From NCBI GenBank assembly GCA_022661535.1, contig JAKULF010000005.1:3162001-3226000 (forward strand): DNA of 64,000 nucleotides. Direction: 5' to 3'. Shown piece after piece: positions 1-11,789 of this stretch. The stretch comes from Eutypa lata. Its lineage: Eukaryota > Ascomycota > Sordariomycetes > Xylariales > Diatrypaceae. The notes under the pieces were generated by a model. The model was not told the DNA's origin. It saw only the letters and a list, made by a program, of their open reading frames with translations, and made no database searches. Within the stretch, counting starts at the first letter, position 1. Every line of letters starts with the position of its first letter. Made by a program: the position numbers and the translations under genes.

Positions 1-3000
1 TATGCTAAGTAAAAGACTCCTTCTCGTGACTCTACAGATTTGGAACTTGGAGCAATCGTGACGACTACTTTTGCTGTGGATAGGGGCACGGAGAGAGGAA
101 CAGAGAGCGACAAGACGAAGGGATAAAAAAGGTAGAATAGGTATGGCGGTGACAATTCAATCGAGAAGCGGTAGAAGGAGATGGATGGATGGGATGATAG
201 AGTAGGCAGATAATTGTTAGGTACGTAGGACGAGATAGGATGGAGCCGATGGGAGATGAACTGAACCGTATTAGGTGTGTCTCTAGTCACTTATTAGCAG
301 GTTAGGTTAGGTAGTTTACTAGGCGATAATAGTATGTAGCAGGCAAAGCAGGGTGGATAACTCGATGACTGGTCAGTCGCTGGGGTTGCCTATGTACGTC
401 GTGTGTGTGTGGGACGAGCATGGAGCGACTCAGTGTAATGGCGCTAGATGGTGTGAGGGAGCTGGGCTGCTGGGGTGCCTATGTATGTATTGTACGTACG
501 TAGTATGTATGAGGTAGTAACTAATAACTGTGGGAGAGAGGAGGACATGACATAAGATCGTGGTTTTGGGTTGGTGGGAGTGCGGTAGTACCTGTCAGGC
601 TATCTCTGTCTGGCCGTCTGGCTGTTGAATTTATTGAATAAGAGCAGGAACAGACAACAAGGAACCAGCTGCCAGCCTGAAAATAGTCAAGCGCCAACGA
701 CGTTCTAGGCGATAAAAGTGTATGTAGTCTACATACTAACTACCTATGTACCTACCATATAAACACATTCACTCACGTATTCACTCACTCATTACAAAAT
801 GAGTCGATAGAATGAGACAGTAGACGAACGAATATTAATGATAAGCCACCCAAGACATCAGGAGGGTAGGAGGACAGTGTTGTTTACTGTAAGCATAACA
901 AACAATTCTGGGCGAATATGATGGAGAAACGACATGATTAAGTCTAGGGGGCCACGCCATCAGTTAGATAGATACATCCCCCGGGCATTCCCGGTCGCGA
1001 TAGAATGTCGTGCTTAACCCGTCCAAATCGTGCTGAAAATGATGTACTGTCATAGCAATCGAGGCAAGGCATGGTTCCGAGACCTCAAGCTGGCTTAGCT
1101 CGAGACATGAAATTCACAGTGTCATCTCGAATGAAGAGCCACTGGCTGCTGACTGGACACTGGCTGGACATCGTTGGAGAAACTCCATCATCAAAGGCTT
1201 CAGAACTTGGCCTGGACCAATGATCGATCGCCTGATACCTGCTAGTCCCAATTTAGAAGCGTACTTAACGAACTTTCCTTGTCAGGTTACCATTAACTAG
1301 TGGCGGCACCGTGTACAATAGCTCAGCTGCAAGCAGACAACTTCCCTGCAGATCATTACACCGCCATATACAAATGGCAGTTGTATTGGCTAACAAATGC
1401 CGGTAGAGTTTAAGTTGGAAATGGGAAGGAAGAGACAGACAGCGCAGGTAGAAGGCCCCTGCTCTACGGCCGGATCAATAAGTACTTTCTATCCTTAGCA
1501 GGTACTGGGTGGTCCCAAGGGCACAAAGGCGACACGAGGAAGAGATGGACACGTTGCTGCAACCCCACGATTGTGCAGACAAAGATCCAATTACAAACAC
1601 GCATTGGCGTCTCGACCGTTCCAGCATTTTCTGTTTCATTGCTAAGCCTATCACGCAAGTCATTGGTGGATGCATGAATACACATATGCACTCCTTTCAA
1701 CCTGCATCCATGCCTCGTACATAGTCGTCTCGCTCGCTGGCCGGGCCCCTCGTCCCAGTGTCCCTCAGCCCTCATAGTATACATATACATAGTTACATTT
1801 GTACAAACATAGCGAATCCCTTCAGGGCCTACTAACTGCCATTGACCGCTTTTATCCAATTTTAAAACACATGAACCCAGGGCCCTAGCCATTCATGCCA
1901 CCAAGATCGTAAGGCACCTCGAGGTGTCGACATCGGTAATCTATCCGATGTGTTTTTAGACAGGCGGACTATGGAGTGGAGATACGGAGCACCGATGGAA
2001 GCTTATCGCCCGTCGCAAAGGTTGTTCCTTGTATATAGATCACCAAGAAAAGAGAGTTTAAGACCGTCAAATTGGTTTCCATCTTCTCGAACGCAATAGT
2101 ATGTATCTCCAATGTCCCGCACGCAACCCACTGATCTCATAAATGGGTGCTTCGTGAGTCGTCCGCCGATCAATCAATCGCGATTATCAAATACCTGCGT
2201 GCCTACCTACCTTAGTGTTGAGGGGCGTTTATTTGCCGGCCGGGTTAATCGGAGCTCACCTAGACGGGGTGCACGGGGCTGTGTGCAGCAGGTAGGTAGG
2301 TAGGTACGCTCTCTCTTTTGACGCCGTTGATGTAAATCAGCGTCACGTCACCTCCGACCTGTGAAATGAAAGATACTGTCTTTTAGGTCGTATCGTGCCA
2401 GATCTGAGGGACATTTAGCAAATCAAAAGTGATGCCACAGCATTTCTAGTTCAATGAAAAACTGTAATTACTCATGGTGCCATATTTACAGACGGGCGGA
2501 TGCAGTGCTACCTCATTATAAACCTCTGTGTGGATGTCTCTCTGTGTGCTTGACGCCGTAGTGTCTTGTGTCGTTGGTTCAATTTCTGTAGACTCCTTTT
2601 TGGAGACTGCCGTGCAACCATACTTGATAGTCTTCGGGTAGGTATTCTCAGTCGTTGCCTTGGACGCAGAGGTACCCCCGGGCAGAAACATGATCTCCCT
2701 TATTCGGCTGGATGCAGGCTCAATCGACTGTCCTCTCATCGTGCGACTCTTCACTAGACAACGTACGTGTACGCCTACAATGGTTTCAGACTGCAGACCA
2801 AAAGCTACTACTCCAATTTTCTCCATTATTTTTTTTTCATCTCATTCCATTGCGCAATCCAGTGACGATGTGTTCATGTGTATTTGTCTCATCAACTCTG
2901 AGCTAAGGAGGTAGGTGTTAGCTGCTGCTATTCTACCGGCGGGCATTTATTTTGAAACGGACTCATTAGGATGTGATGTTTATCCGTGATCCTCCACCTA

Positions 3001-4661
3001 CCTACCTCGGGTGGAGATCAGCTAAGCAACATCATTGTGCTTCTACAGTATAGTAATAGGTCCCAGTCGGCAGTATAGCCGATGCAATTATTAATTAGCC
3101 CTTCAAGAAGGTATAATGTGTTCATGGCAAATCGGAATGGCGAGCTATACGTAATTACGCTCTAGCATGTTATGCTAGACACTTGTCGGTTATCAACATG
3201 TTGCATCGATGCTCACTCGTTGCTAGGTGGATTTAGTATATGCAGGTCTATCTATCTCTCTGTTTTTGAACATGTGTTTTAGCTTAAGACGAGTGATGGC
3301 AAGTTTAGGTAGATCGATTTGTACAACGTCGCAAGTGCACATTATAGTTAAGGTAGCTCTTCCTGCTTATCATACGGCGATATACTAATGGCTATATAAA
3401 CTCAAGGATGGATCTTCGACCACGAGAGGCGTTTCCTTGAGCCATGACATTCCACGCGAGATCCATATCAAGACGTGCTTCATACAATGTGAAACACGTT
3501 GACAAAACACTCAATTCCTGGTTACTATCTATGTGAAAAAAAACTACATAACACAATGTGAAGATGCCATTTACCCGATCCTCTATATAGAAGGTTGTTT
3601 ACATCCACGAGTAGGATGACGAATGCCGCTCCGGTTGTGCAGGATTTCCTATAACGCGTGGCGTAAGCACGCAGTAGGTAAGTACGTACATCCATATGGT
3701 TCGCCCAGGTTTGGGATTTGGAGAAAGGTGATGGTTGGTTAGTGAGCCCCTTTTTTTAAGTATTGAACGATTTCCTATCTGCAGCCATCAAGGACAACTT
3801 ATATGCAAGAGATGCAGTAGTTTAGGATATAATAAATGGACCTTTTCCGTACCTGATAGGTGATTTTGCCTGTTTCGTTTCAAAGCCTTAGCTGAATACT
3901 ACGCAAGTCTCACGAGCCTTTCCATTTTCGGACTCGTTATCGTTATCAGGGCTCTCGTTTGCCCCTCAACACCACTACGAAATCCTAGACCAGTATCATT
4001 ATTGCTATCTTACGTACATACTTTTCTAGGTATGGAGCCTAATAAGGCTTGTTGGCTGCATGAGCTTTGTCCCAAAGTGTGCCATGCATCTGGGGTAGTA
4101 TTTTGGTTTAAGCAGGTGACAGGGAATTCGCTCTATTAGCTCCCTTGACGATATCTCCTTCGGCGGCCCCGCTGCATCTGTGTGTGTAAGTTGCTGGATT
4201 TCCTGGGCGAAGAGCGGGAGCTAAGGCTATACGTTCGTCCCTTTTGCCGTTTACGGATTTTCTACCTCTACACCGCTTTCTCATTGAGACCCTTGCACGA
4301 CGCAGCCTTCCACACCTAACCCACACATTGTGCCTGATTTTGGTCTTGTCACCCAGTCATCCTGGGAATTAACGACAGGAAGAAATTTTTCGGAAGGGAG
4401 AAAAAAAAAAGTTTTCTTCGAGATCTTACTCCGGAGATTTCGACCCTCACCGCTCTGCGAAAGACGGGTGGACTAAGACTGGTTCCCGAAAGGCGTCCAC
4501 TCAATCTACCAGATTACAGCGATTTCCGATTCCAGATTTCCGATCTAGAGAGTGCAGAATCCAGGCCCTGCTGAAGTCCCATCTCTATTAGGGGCTAAAA
4601 AAAAAGGTCCAAAAACAGATATCAAAGACTAGGTGTGAGACCCACAGAAGGAACCAACACC
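1..4661. other. Gene-free intergenic region
   Basis: No convincing gene is seen in 4.6 kb. The open frames here are short, lack recognisable domains and have no supporting splice pattern. The sequence is rich in GTAGGTA/TACCTACC-type tetranucleotide runs (for example around 2289-2307 and 2996-3006) and in A/T-rich stretches. The last 250 bases before 4662 are the probable promoter and leader of the enolase-phosphatase gene. Confidence 0.6.
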
Positions 4662-5829
4662 ATGACTTCCTCTTCTGCTGTGAAGGTTGTGTTGCTAGAT
4701 ATTGGTAAGAATGGCTCGAAGCCTTTTCCCTCTTTGCCGTGTGCGGCGTTGCCATATGCCAATGTTGTTGTTGTTGGATGGCTGAGCTAGCCCGAACAAG
4801 TCAGCTAATGCAACATCAAATCAGAGGGTACGGTCTGTCCGATATCATTCGTCAAAGATGTTCTGGTAAGTTGTTTCCCATTGGGGTGGTTGGGACGTCA
4901 AAATGTCTTGTCTCGCAGTCGTGCATGGTGATCGGCTGTGCATGCCGACTACGCCCCTATAGTTTCCGCGCCGTCGCCACGCCGGATTTCCCTCAATCTT
5001 CCGGAGGTGCACCCACCTGCTTCGTTAGGCGCATTCCATATCTGAAAGAAAGTCATCTCGTTTGCTAGTCATGAATCGCTATCCCTCACGGCTGGGTCTA
5101 GTCGGGTCTGAACGAGGCTGGCTCTCGTTGGCCAGCGCCACACTTTTGATATAACTACATATGTAGGTGGCTAACACGTGATCGCAGTTTCCTTTCTCCC
5201 TGAACGTCTTGCCAGGTGTCTTGGAGTCACAATGGGACAAGCCCGGTTTCGCTAAGTACAAGGAGGCATTTCCAGCTGAGCATTCCTCGTCTAAGGAGAA
5301 CCTAGAGGCGCATTTCAGAGAGCTCGTGACGAAAGACGTTAAAGTTGCCTACGTGAAAGACCTACAGGGCTATCTTTGGCGGCAGGGCTACGATTCCGGT
5401 GAACTCAAGGCACCACTTTTTGCGGATGTGGCAGCCAAACTACACTCATGGCAAGACATAGGACTTAAGCTTATCATCTACTCATCCGGGTCTGTACCGG
5501 CACAGAAATTATTCTTCAGCCGTACAGATGCTGAGCCGTCGGACTTGACACCCCTGATCTCAGATTGGTTTGATACTGTCAACGCCGGGCTTAAGACAGA
5601 GCCAAGCAGTTATCGAACGATTACTAGCAAGCATCCAGAGTTCCCTGCAAAGGAATGGCTTTTCCTAAGCGACAACGTCAAGGAGGTGGATGCGGCGATT
5701 TCGGCCGGGTTGCAGAGCTATGTTGTCCAACGACCCGGGAACTCGGAACTTCCGGCCGGTACGCGGGAGCGACTACAGGTAATAGAGTCGTTCGACATGC
5801 TCGGCGATGACCTCAGAGTGCGGCAATAA
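4662..5829 (+). CDS. UTR4: Enolase-phosphatase E1 (methionine salvage)
   Basis: Bifunctional 2,3-diketomethylthiopentyl-1-phosphate enolase/phosphatase of the HAD superfamily, in the cytosolic methionine salvage pathway. Model: join(4662..4704, 4825..4865, 5188..5829), giving 241 residues, which is normal for the family. Exon 1 ends in the codon completed by exon 2, producing the HAD motif I stretch VLLDIEGTVCPISFVKDVL, with the catalytic Asp in LLDIEGT. Exon 3 opens with FPFSLNVLP, matching the family's FPYAL-x-LP. Later motifs are YSSGSV (motif II Ser) and LFLSDNVKEVDAA (motif III/IV acidic residues). Introns are 120 and 322 nt, with GTAAGA/CAG and GTAAGT/CAG ends. The ATG at 4662 has a C at -1 and is the only start in frame. 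Confident family assignment. Confidence 0.93.
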
Positions 5830-7140
5830 TTTTTAAGCCAAGGGTGAAGCGAGATTTTTTAGCCTGGAGTGAGGAACGCATTAGAAGGGCGATAAGAGCA
5901 TGCCTACAGTATAAATTATGAGGTAGCTACTACTAAAACTGAATTAAAGATTCATCGTCCGATATATGATGCTGACACCCCTAAGTACAATGTAGCCACG
6001 CGAAGAATAGAAACGCATGTAGATCTTTACGTCATCGGTCTATTCGTTAAGGGATCATATCTCTGTATCTTAGGATCACCCGAGTCTCAGTGGAAGACAA
6101 AAATACTTCGGCGTATTTGAGGTCTCCGAAGGTACGACGCCTCGGCCTGGAGTCAATGCTCAATTACCGTATTACGGGAATAGCTTCGTACCAGACCAGT
6201 CTAGATTCCAAGCCCAAATACATAACTACCAACTAGCGGTTGAGCATCAGAATCTCACACGTGGCCTCTCATGGAGACAAGAAAGAAGCTGGACGGACCC
6301 CTGACGTATGTATGTACGTGTAGTAAGTAAGTATCGTGACAATTAATTAGTTCTTAGGTACGAATTACATATGTATGTATGTATAACTACATGGGTGCAT
6401 CAATTCTTCCAAGCCGTTCTTTATTGTTCCATACATAGCCCACCTAGTAGTTATGTACAATATTGAATATGAACTGCACTGTATGTAAACACATTGACAA
6501 ATCCAAACAACCGACCTGCCCAAGCTTTGCCCCTCAGCCCCTCTGCCCCTTAATTAGGTAGTCGTGTAGTTTTACCTCGTCGTCATTGCGTCGATCCAGT
6601 CCCCAGCGTTGATAAATCCCGCGCACCGCGGATGGCACCGTGTCACCACGTGAGCTCCGTTAAATTGCATGGACCCCTGCAACCGCCGCAGATCTGGGGA
6701 AATTAGCAATTGGGGTACGAAGGTCGGGGCCAAAAATAATCATCATGCCAAGACATGAGACCTAGTGCGTAACGACATAGTTCCAACATGGTAAATGCCT
6801 ATAAAACAACCACTAATCGGAAATTTTACAGTGGGTTATTGCTTATTTTAGGGCATTATATAACGGATAACTATTAGAGATTAACCTTATAAGGCTAGCT
6901 TTTTTAATAAGCTTAGATTTAATATTTGTACGTTGATTGATAGCTTGGCATAATGATTATTTTTGGCCCCGACCTTCGTAACTAAAGTTAACTTGTCACT
7001 TTCGAACTTCAACTGGATAGTTACTTCGTTACCAACCCCGCAAACATCGGACTGTGTGTATCGTGCCCCTTGCATAACATAGCATACATAGTTAATATAC
7101 ATAGCATAAGCGCTTCATCCAGCCAGCCAGCCTCACGACC
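5830..7140. other. Intergenic region holding a MITE
   Basis: No gene is seen. The stretch contains TATGTATGTA-type repeats (6306-6395) and a short inverted-repeat element at 6716-6980, described separately. Open frames here are AT-rich and lie mostly inside that element. Confidence 0.6.
6716..6980. mobile_element. MITE with 37-bp terminal inverted repeats
   Basis: The ends are a 37-bp inverted repeat: 6716-6752 matches the reverse complement of 6944-6980 with one mismatch. Read outward-in, both begin TACGAAGGTCGGGGCCAAAA. The outermost TA on each side can be read as a TA target-site duplication, as made by Tc1/mariner elements (established for that superfamily). The interior is AT-rich with no coding capacity, so this looks like a non-autonomous element of about 265 bp lying 160 bp upstream of the dehydrogenase gene. 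The superfamily assignment is inference from the TA alone. Confidence 0.75.
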
Positions 7141-8418
7141 ATGATGACTTCTCATAACAAGTCATTTGGGAAGACAACAACAGGGACAGAGGTAGCCGCG
7201 GCATTCAAGGAACAGATCCAAGACAAGCATAGTACGTGCGTATTCTTTTTGTGTAATTATACTATGTAAATTGAAATTTCGACGATAAAAGCCGTCGAAA
7301 CCCCACAACGGCTGGTAACGGTTTGCTATCAAGCCAGCTGACCGGGCGGGGGTGTGACTGTCTTAGTTCTTATAACCGGCGTAAGTCCCAACTCGATAGG
7401 CGAGACGACAGCTCTAGCCATCGCCAGCGGCAATCCCGGGCTCCTAATCTTAGCATCACGGACGGAGTCTAGGCTCCAAGAAGTGGCGCGCAAAATCCAA
7501 GACAGGCGTCCCGGCGTGATGGTTCATGCGGTAGTCATCGATCTAGCGTCCCAGGACTCCGTCAGGGAGGCTGCTAAGCGAATCAGGGGCTTGACCTCCA
7601 CGCTGCACATTCTCATCAACAACGCCGGTGTCAGCCTTTCTACGAAGCAGTGGTCTCCAGATGGCGTTGAGCTGACATTTGCCTCAAACCATCTTGGCCC
7701 GTTCTTGCTGACTAGCTTGCTTATCCCTACTCTACTCGAGGCGGCTCGGAAGAGCCAGCCAGGTACAACTCGCATTGTCAATGTATCAAGCTCTGGTCAT
7801 TTTGTATCCCCATTCCGCTTTAGTGATTACAACTTTGAAGGTAAGCCCTTGTCTCCTGATGAGCAGCCTCGAAGGAACCTGCCGAAGCACATATACGAAG
7901 AAAGTGATGGTTTCCCCGGTGTGATCGCCTACGGCTCTAGTAAGACGGCCAATATTTTGTTTAGCGTTGCATTGAACGACCGATTGGGTTCCAAAGGCAT
8001 CAGGAGTTTTGCAGTGGACCCAGGGGGTAAGGAAGCATATATCCCCTTTTTGGCATACAACATATTGATTAGATACCACATTTCAGACATCCAAACCAAC
8101 CTGGTCCGAGAGGCTGGTCCGGGGCTAATCGAGGTGATTAAGGCAACTCCCGCCACTGCCTTCAAGTCGCCTGACCAAGGTAGCGCAACTTCGTTGGTCG
8201 CGGCGCTCGATCCAAACCTATCGGGTAGGAAACCTTTGCGGGGTAACTTCTTAGAGAAGTAGAGCTTACTGACGATCACAGTAGACGCGGAAGTCTTATA
8301 CTTGGCAGACTGCCGGAAGTCACGGCTGGCTAGATATGCATCAGATAAATTGAAAGCTGCGAGGTTGTGGACGTTGAGTGAGGATCTAACGAACCTTGGT
8401 GAGAGACATAAGCTGTAA
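7141..8418 (+). CDS. Short-chain dehydrogenase/reductase (retinol DH/WWOX-like)
   Basis: Classical Rossmann-fold NAD(P)-dependent oxidoreductase; substrate unknown. Model: join(7141..7231, 7367..8026, 8087..8224, 8282..8418), 341 residues. Exon 1 encodes a start (MMTSHNKSFG) and leads into ILITGVSPNSIGETTALA, the nucleotide-binding TG-x3-GIG-type segment. NNAG follows, then the catalytic Ser in VNVSSSGHF and the YGSSK motif (Tyr/Lys). Intron 2 (8027-8086) is 60 nt without a stop, so it is easily read through; splicing restores VDPGDIQTNLV. Intron 3 removes an early stop and restores a C-terminus with VLYLADC and LWTLSEDL, as in fungal relatives. The gene converges on BMT2 with 152 bp between stops. 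Confidence 0.85.
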
Positions 8419-8570
8419 CCCAGTAGGACACCGGCTTATATCGCTTGGCCTATGTCACTACAACATGAACGCCATCCATACATCAATTCGATAGTCAAAA
8501 TTGATTTGTGCGGCTCGATCCCCACGGGGCCGGTGTATGCAGGTTATTTAACTTCGTCGCTGTGTCGACA

Positions 8571-9449
8571 TCAACCTGCGGTGCTACCGAGCACGATCGA
8601 GAAGTTATTTCTGGTCGGCCCGGGGCGAATCTCGACCTTTTTGAACGGCCGAAACCCTACCGCTGGTTTGTCTTGCCTAGTCCATAGATAGTAGACAAGT
8701 TTCTGTGTGAGCTTAGTCTGCGCTTTTTCATAGCCTATCGCATTCATAATAGACTGGAGGTGATTCTCGTCCATGTAACGCGAGTTGGTAACACATGGAG
8801 CTGGCAAGACCAAGAATAGGCTGGGGAAGACCCGGTGCAGCTCAAGTGGTCGGTGGGCAACATGCTTTTTCAGGAAATCTAGCGTTCGGAGGAGCATATT
8901 ACCTCTACCAGTAGCATCGGGGACAAAGTTTAAGACAAGCGATAAACTGATTATATCGAAACGTTCGGAATGACTGTCTGGCAAGGGCCGCTTCATGAAA
9001 TCCTGCTGCAGAATGCCATCACTTTGGCTATTCAGGTCGATCCTTTCCATATCGAAGAGCCCACTCCGTGAGCACTCATTGGTGATACTCAAAGCTCCAA
9101 CCTCCAACATGCGAAGTCGATCGGTCTTCAAGGTGTCAAATTGCGAGATATACGGCTTAAGCCATTCCATTAAGACTCGAGAGCTATCACCCCCACGGTC
9201 ATTCCGCTGACCTTGAAGACTGGCTTGCTGATATTTCTCGATGCCCCCTAAAGCGGCAATCTCGGCATCCACGGTAGCAGCGGCAGCTTTGTCTCCTTTT
9301 GATAAAGCCTGTGCCTTCTTTTTCTCCAAGACATGATGAGAATTGATCAACGCTTTTGTAGCTTTCCGTGAGATCGACCTTGGTTTTTGCACAGTGGGCG
9401 GCCGTCCCCGAGCTAGGCTCTTGATAGAGCGCTTCTTTTTGATAGTCAT
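8571..9449 (-). CDS. BMT2: 25S rRNA adenine-N1 methyltransferase Bmt2
   Basis: Nucleolar SAM-dependent methyltransferase making m1A in helix 65 of 25S rRNA (known for yeast Bmt2). A single exon encodes 292 residues. The N-terminus is Lys/Arg-rich (about residues 1-50), consistent with nucleolar location. The family domain follows: LEVGAL at 115-120 (SAM-binding loop), RIDLN at 136-140 (acidic end of strand 2), QQDFMKRPLP at 148-157, and SLVLNFVPDATGRG from 170, the characteristic Bmt2 block. The C-terminal part carries LVLPAPCVTNSRY and the terminal WTR-like strand. It is divergent from uL23, sharing a 488-bp upstream region, which would suit coordinate expression with ribosome production (inference). 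Confidence 0.92.
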   Translation of the reverse strand: MTIKKKRSIKSLARGRPPTVQKPRSISRKATKALINSHHVLEKKKAQALSKGDKAAAATVDAEIAALGGIEKYQQASLQGQRNDRGGDSSRVLMEWLKPYISQFDTLKTDRLRMLEVGALSITNECSRSGLFDMERIDLNSQSDGILQQDFMKRPLPDSHSERFDIISLSLVLNFVPDATGRGNMLLRTLDFLKKHVAHRPLELHRVFPSLFLVLPAPCVTNSRYMDENHLQSIMNAIGYEKAQTKLTQKLVYYLWTRQDKPAVGFRPFKKVEIRPGPTRNNFSIVLGSTAG

Positions 9450-9937
9450 TTTTCACACTGGTCGAGACTGTTCCAATTATGACGATAAAATAGTATTTCG
9501 GGTAGATGATAGGAGTTGATATTAGAAAGGCATCAGGTTTTTAAAGAGACGGTAGAGTTTTGAACGTGAATTACAGATTTGAGCTTGTATCAGTACAGTA
9601 GGGGCTAGAGGAGAATCGATTATTTTGGCACTGTCCTGACTTGACCTCAATTACTATGTAGGTCGGGTAGGTACCTCCACTCCTATGCCCAGGTGCAGGT
9701 GGTCCATGCGTTCATTAAGGAAAATCTATCCACCGTGTAGAAATTGGACAGCTGGCCCCACTTGGGTACCGCACTACCCTAACCGAGTCGATATTTGCCC
9801 ACCAAAAACTTCTCAATAGATTAATTTTTTATCACGATAATTTCATTCCTCGACAGCAGCACCTAAGCTTTCTAACCACCACCACCAAAACCAAACGTCC
9901 GTCGCCTAACGCCCAACGCCGACAACATCCGACAAAA
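9450..9937. promoter_or_regulatory. Divergent intergenic region BMT2 / uL23
   Basis: A 488-bp region separates the start of the rRNA methyltransferase from the start of uL23. Near uL23 the strand is pyrimidine- and A-rich with an ACCACCACC run just before the ATG, as is common for fungal ribosomal-protein leaders. No defined operator is claimed. Confidence 0.4.
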
Positions 9938-10794
9938 ATGCCTCCCAAGTCTACCAAAGGTACATGAGAACTCGAAATAATCTCCCCCCACCCGTTCAAT
10001 TCAACTGCAAATGCAAAAGACGATCATGGTTCCCGCGAAAGGAGATATGCTCGCGAGAGCAAACTTTGGACGATGGATGATGCATCAAAGCTGCAGCAGA
10101 TTTTGCGAGTTCTGATCCAGAGCGATTGCTGATGCGTATTATGTGAACACAGGCGGTGCTAAGCCCAAGGGCCTCAAGCAGGCGAATGCTGCTGCTAAGG
10201 CTGTCCTCCGAGGTGTAAGTTCTTTTACTACCACTACTACCAATACTACTACTCCTGTCATCATATTATCTACCTATATGCCTACCTACCTTGAAAGTTG
10301 ACTTGCTCACATCACAACAGGACAAGGCCCATGCCAAGCGCAAGGTCCGAACCTCGACCAGCTTCCACCGACCCAAGACCCTCCAGCTCTCGCGCTCCCC
10401 CAAGTACCTGCGCAAGTCCATCCCCCACGTGCCCCGCCTGGACGAGCACAAGATCATCATCCACCCCCTGAACACGGAGAGCGCGATGAAGAAGATCGAG
10501 GAGAACAACACCCTAGTCTTCCTGGTCGACATCAAGGCGAACAAGGCCCAGATCAAGCAGGCCCTGAAGAAGCTCTACCAGATCGACGTTGTCAAGATCA
10601 ACACCCTAATCCGGTGAGTTAACTCGTCGGGAGATACCGATACCAACAAGTTTCTGCTTTGCGCTTGGATTAAGACCAACCTGAACTGACATTTTACTGT
10701 GAAAAGGCCCGATGGCACCAAGAAGGCTTACGCCCGCTTGACGCCCGATGTTGATGCTTTGGACATTGCCGCTACCAAGCTCTCCCTCGTCTAA
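9938..10794 (+). CDS. RPL25: 60S ribosomal protein uL23 (L23a/L25)
   Basis: Large-subunit protein at the polypeptide exit tunnel that binds 25S rRNA and the signal recognition particle. Model: join(9938..9959, 10153..10214, 10321..10613, 10707..10794), 154 residues, the usual fungal length. Exon 1 encodes MPPKSTK; the basic N-terminal extension ([21 protein letters not shown]) follows. The conserved core shows [40 protein letters not shown], and the [22 protein letters not shown] end across the last splice, closing with [13 protein letters not shown]. All three introns (193, 106 and 93 nt) have GT/AG ends. Several introns near the start are typical for fungal ribosomal genes. Confidence 0.96.
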
Positions 10795-11303
10795 AAAAAG
10801 AAAAATGGATGTGTGGTCATGATGGTTTACTCGGCAGTTTGGCTGCTCGCGGATGCATGCGCATTAGAATCGAGCCGGACGGATGTTGCATTGAGTACGG
10901 CGTTATTTTAGGGACAGGCTTCATGAGATCAATGGGAAAATAAAGAATTGACGTTTGCCGCCCTTCCCGGAATTTTTGCTGTCCACAGAGTGTCTATGGC
11001 GCATTGTTTTGCGTTTCCAATTCTTCTTTTGTAGTGGTGATGATACGTATGTATGATGATGATGATGATGATGCTGCTGCCATGCCCGCTCCACCGCAAA
11101 TGCTTAAGCTATAGGCCTCGCCTTGAAAAAAAAATTCTCCCCGATACCATCATTCATTTTGCCGCAAACTCAAAAGAGCAGCTATCGTAAAGTCTACCTG
11201 TGTGTGCTATGTACTCGTACAGATCATACAGCCCCCCTTTCCCGACCATTTATACCTTAAAAAAAAAACCCCAAGTAGGCAAAAATATCTTATGTAACCT
11301 CAG
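10795..11303. other. Convergent 3' region uL23 / TIM8
   Basis: About 500 bp between the stop codons of two convergent genes. It holds a (GAT)n run at about 11053-11072 and several A-runs that could serve 3' end formation. No gene is seen. Confidence 0.5.
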
Positions 11304-11789
11304 TCAGCCCTGGCGCAGGTTCTGCAGGTGCTTCATCGTCAAAGAGCTGACGTCTAGGAACCGGTCCGCGCAGTTCGCCATGCAGCCCTCCTCGGTCCGG
11401 TCCAGCTTCCCGCCCTTGATCGCGCCCGTGATGCACTTCTTGAAGCACATGTCCGTTAGAGAGTGGACGGCTGTGAACAGAGGGGGAAGTGTAATGTCAG
11501 CATTGAAAATAGAGAGAGAGAGAGAGAGCTCTCTAATACACAACGGTTCTTGCGGGCTCCAGGTTGTGTTGTAGGGAAGAGGGTGCTTGAAGGGAAAGGG
11601 GAGGTCCCGAGGATATGTGTAGGTACGTAGATGATAGGTAGACAAGCACGCGGGTAGGACGGGTAGGTATTACGCACTGGCTTGCACGCGGGCCTTCTGG
11701 TTCTCGTTGGCGAGGAACTGGCGCAGCTCCGCCTTGTCCTTGTCGTTGAGCTGCTGTATGTCGAAGTCGTTGAGCGATGAAGCCTCCAT
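11304..11789 (-). CDS. TIM8: Mitochondrial small TIM chaperone Tim8
   Basis: Intermembrane-space chaperone that with Tim13 guides hydrophobic precursors to the TIM22 machinery. Model: complement(join(11304..11470, 11678..11789)), 92 residues. Exon 1 encodes [20 protein letters not shown] and the helix [17 protein letters not shown]; exon 2 carries the twin CX3C motif, C-FKK-C and C-MAN-C, separated by 16 residues, ending in a helix ([19 protein letters not shown]). The intron is 207 nt with donor GTGCGT, acceptor CACAG and an (AG)9 microsatellite. The Asp-rich N-terminal helix and the residues around the second CX3C point to Tim8 rather than Tim9, 10 or 13. Confidence 0.92.
11511..11528. repeat. 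(AG)9 microsatellite in TIM8 intron
   Basis: A perfect dinucleotide run inside the single intron of TIM8. Confidence 0.9.

Noticed and set aside
1464..1892. 142-codon minus-strand frame in the leftmost gene-free region
   Set aside because: No recognisable motif, no clean start context, and several overlapping frames; likely chance.
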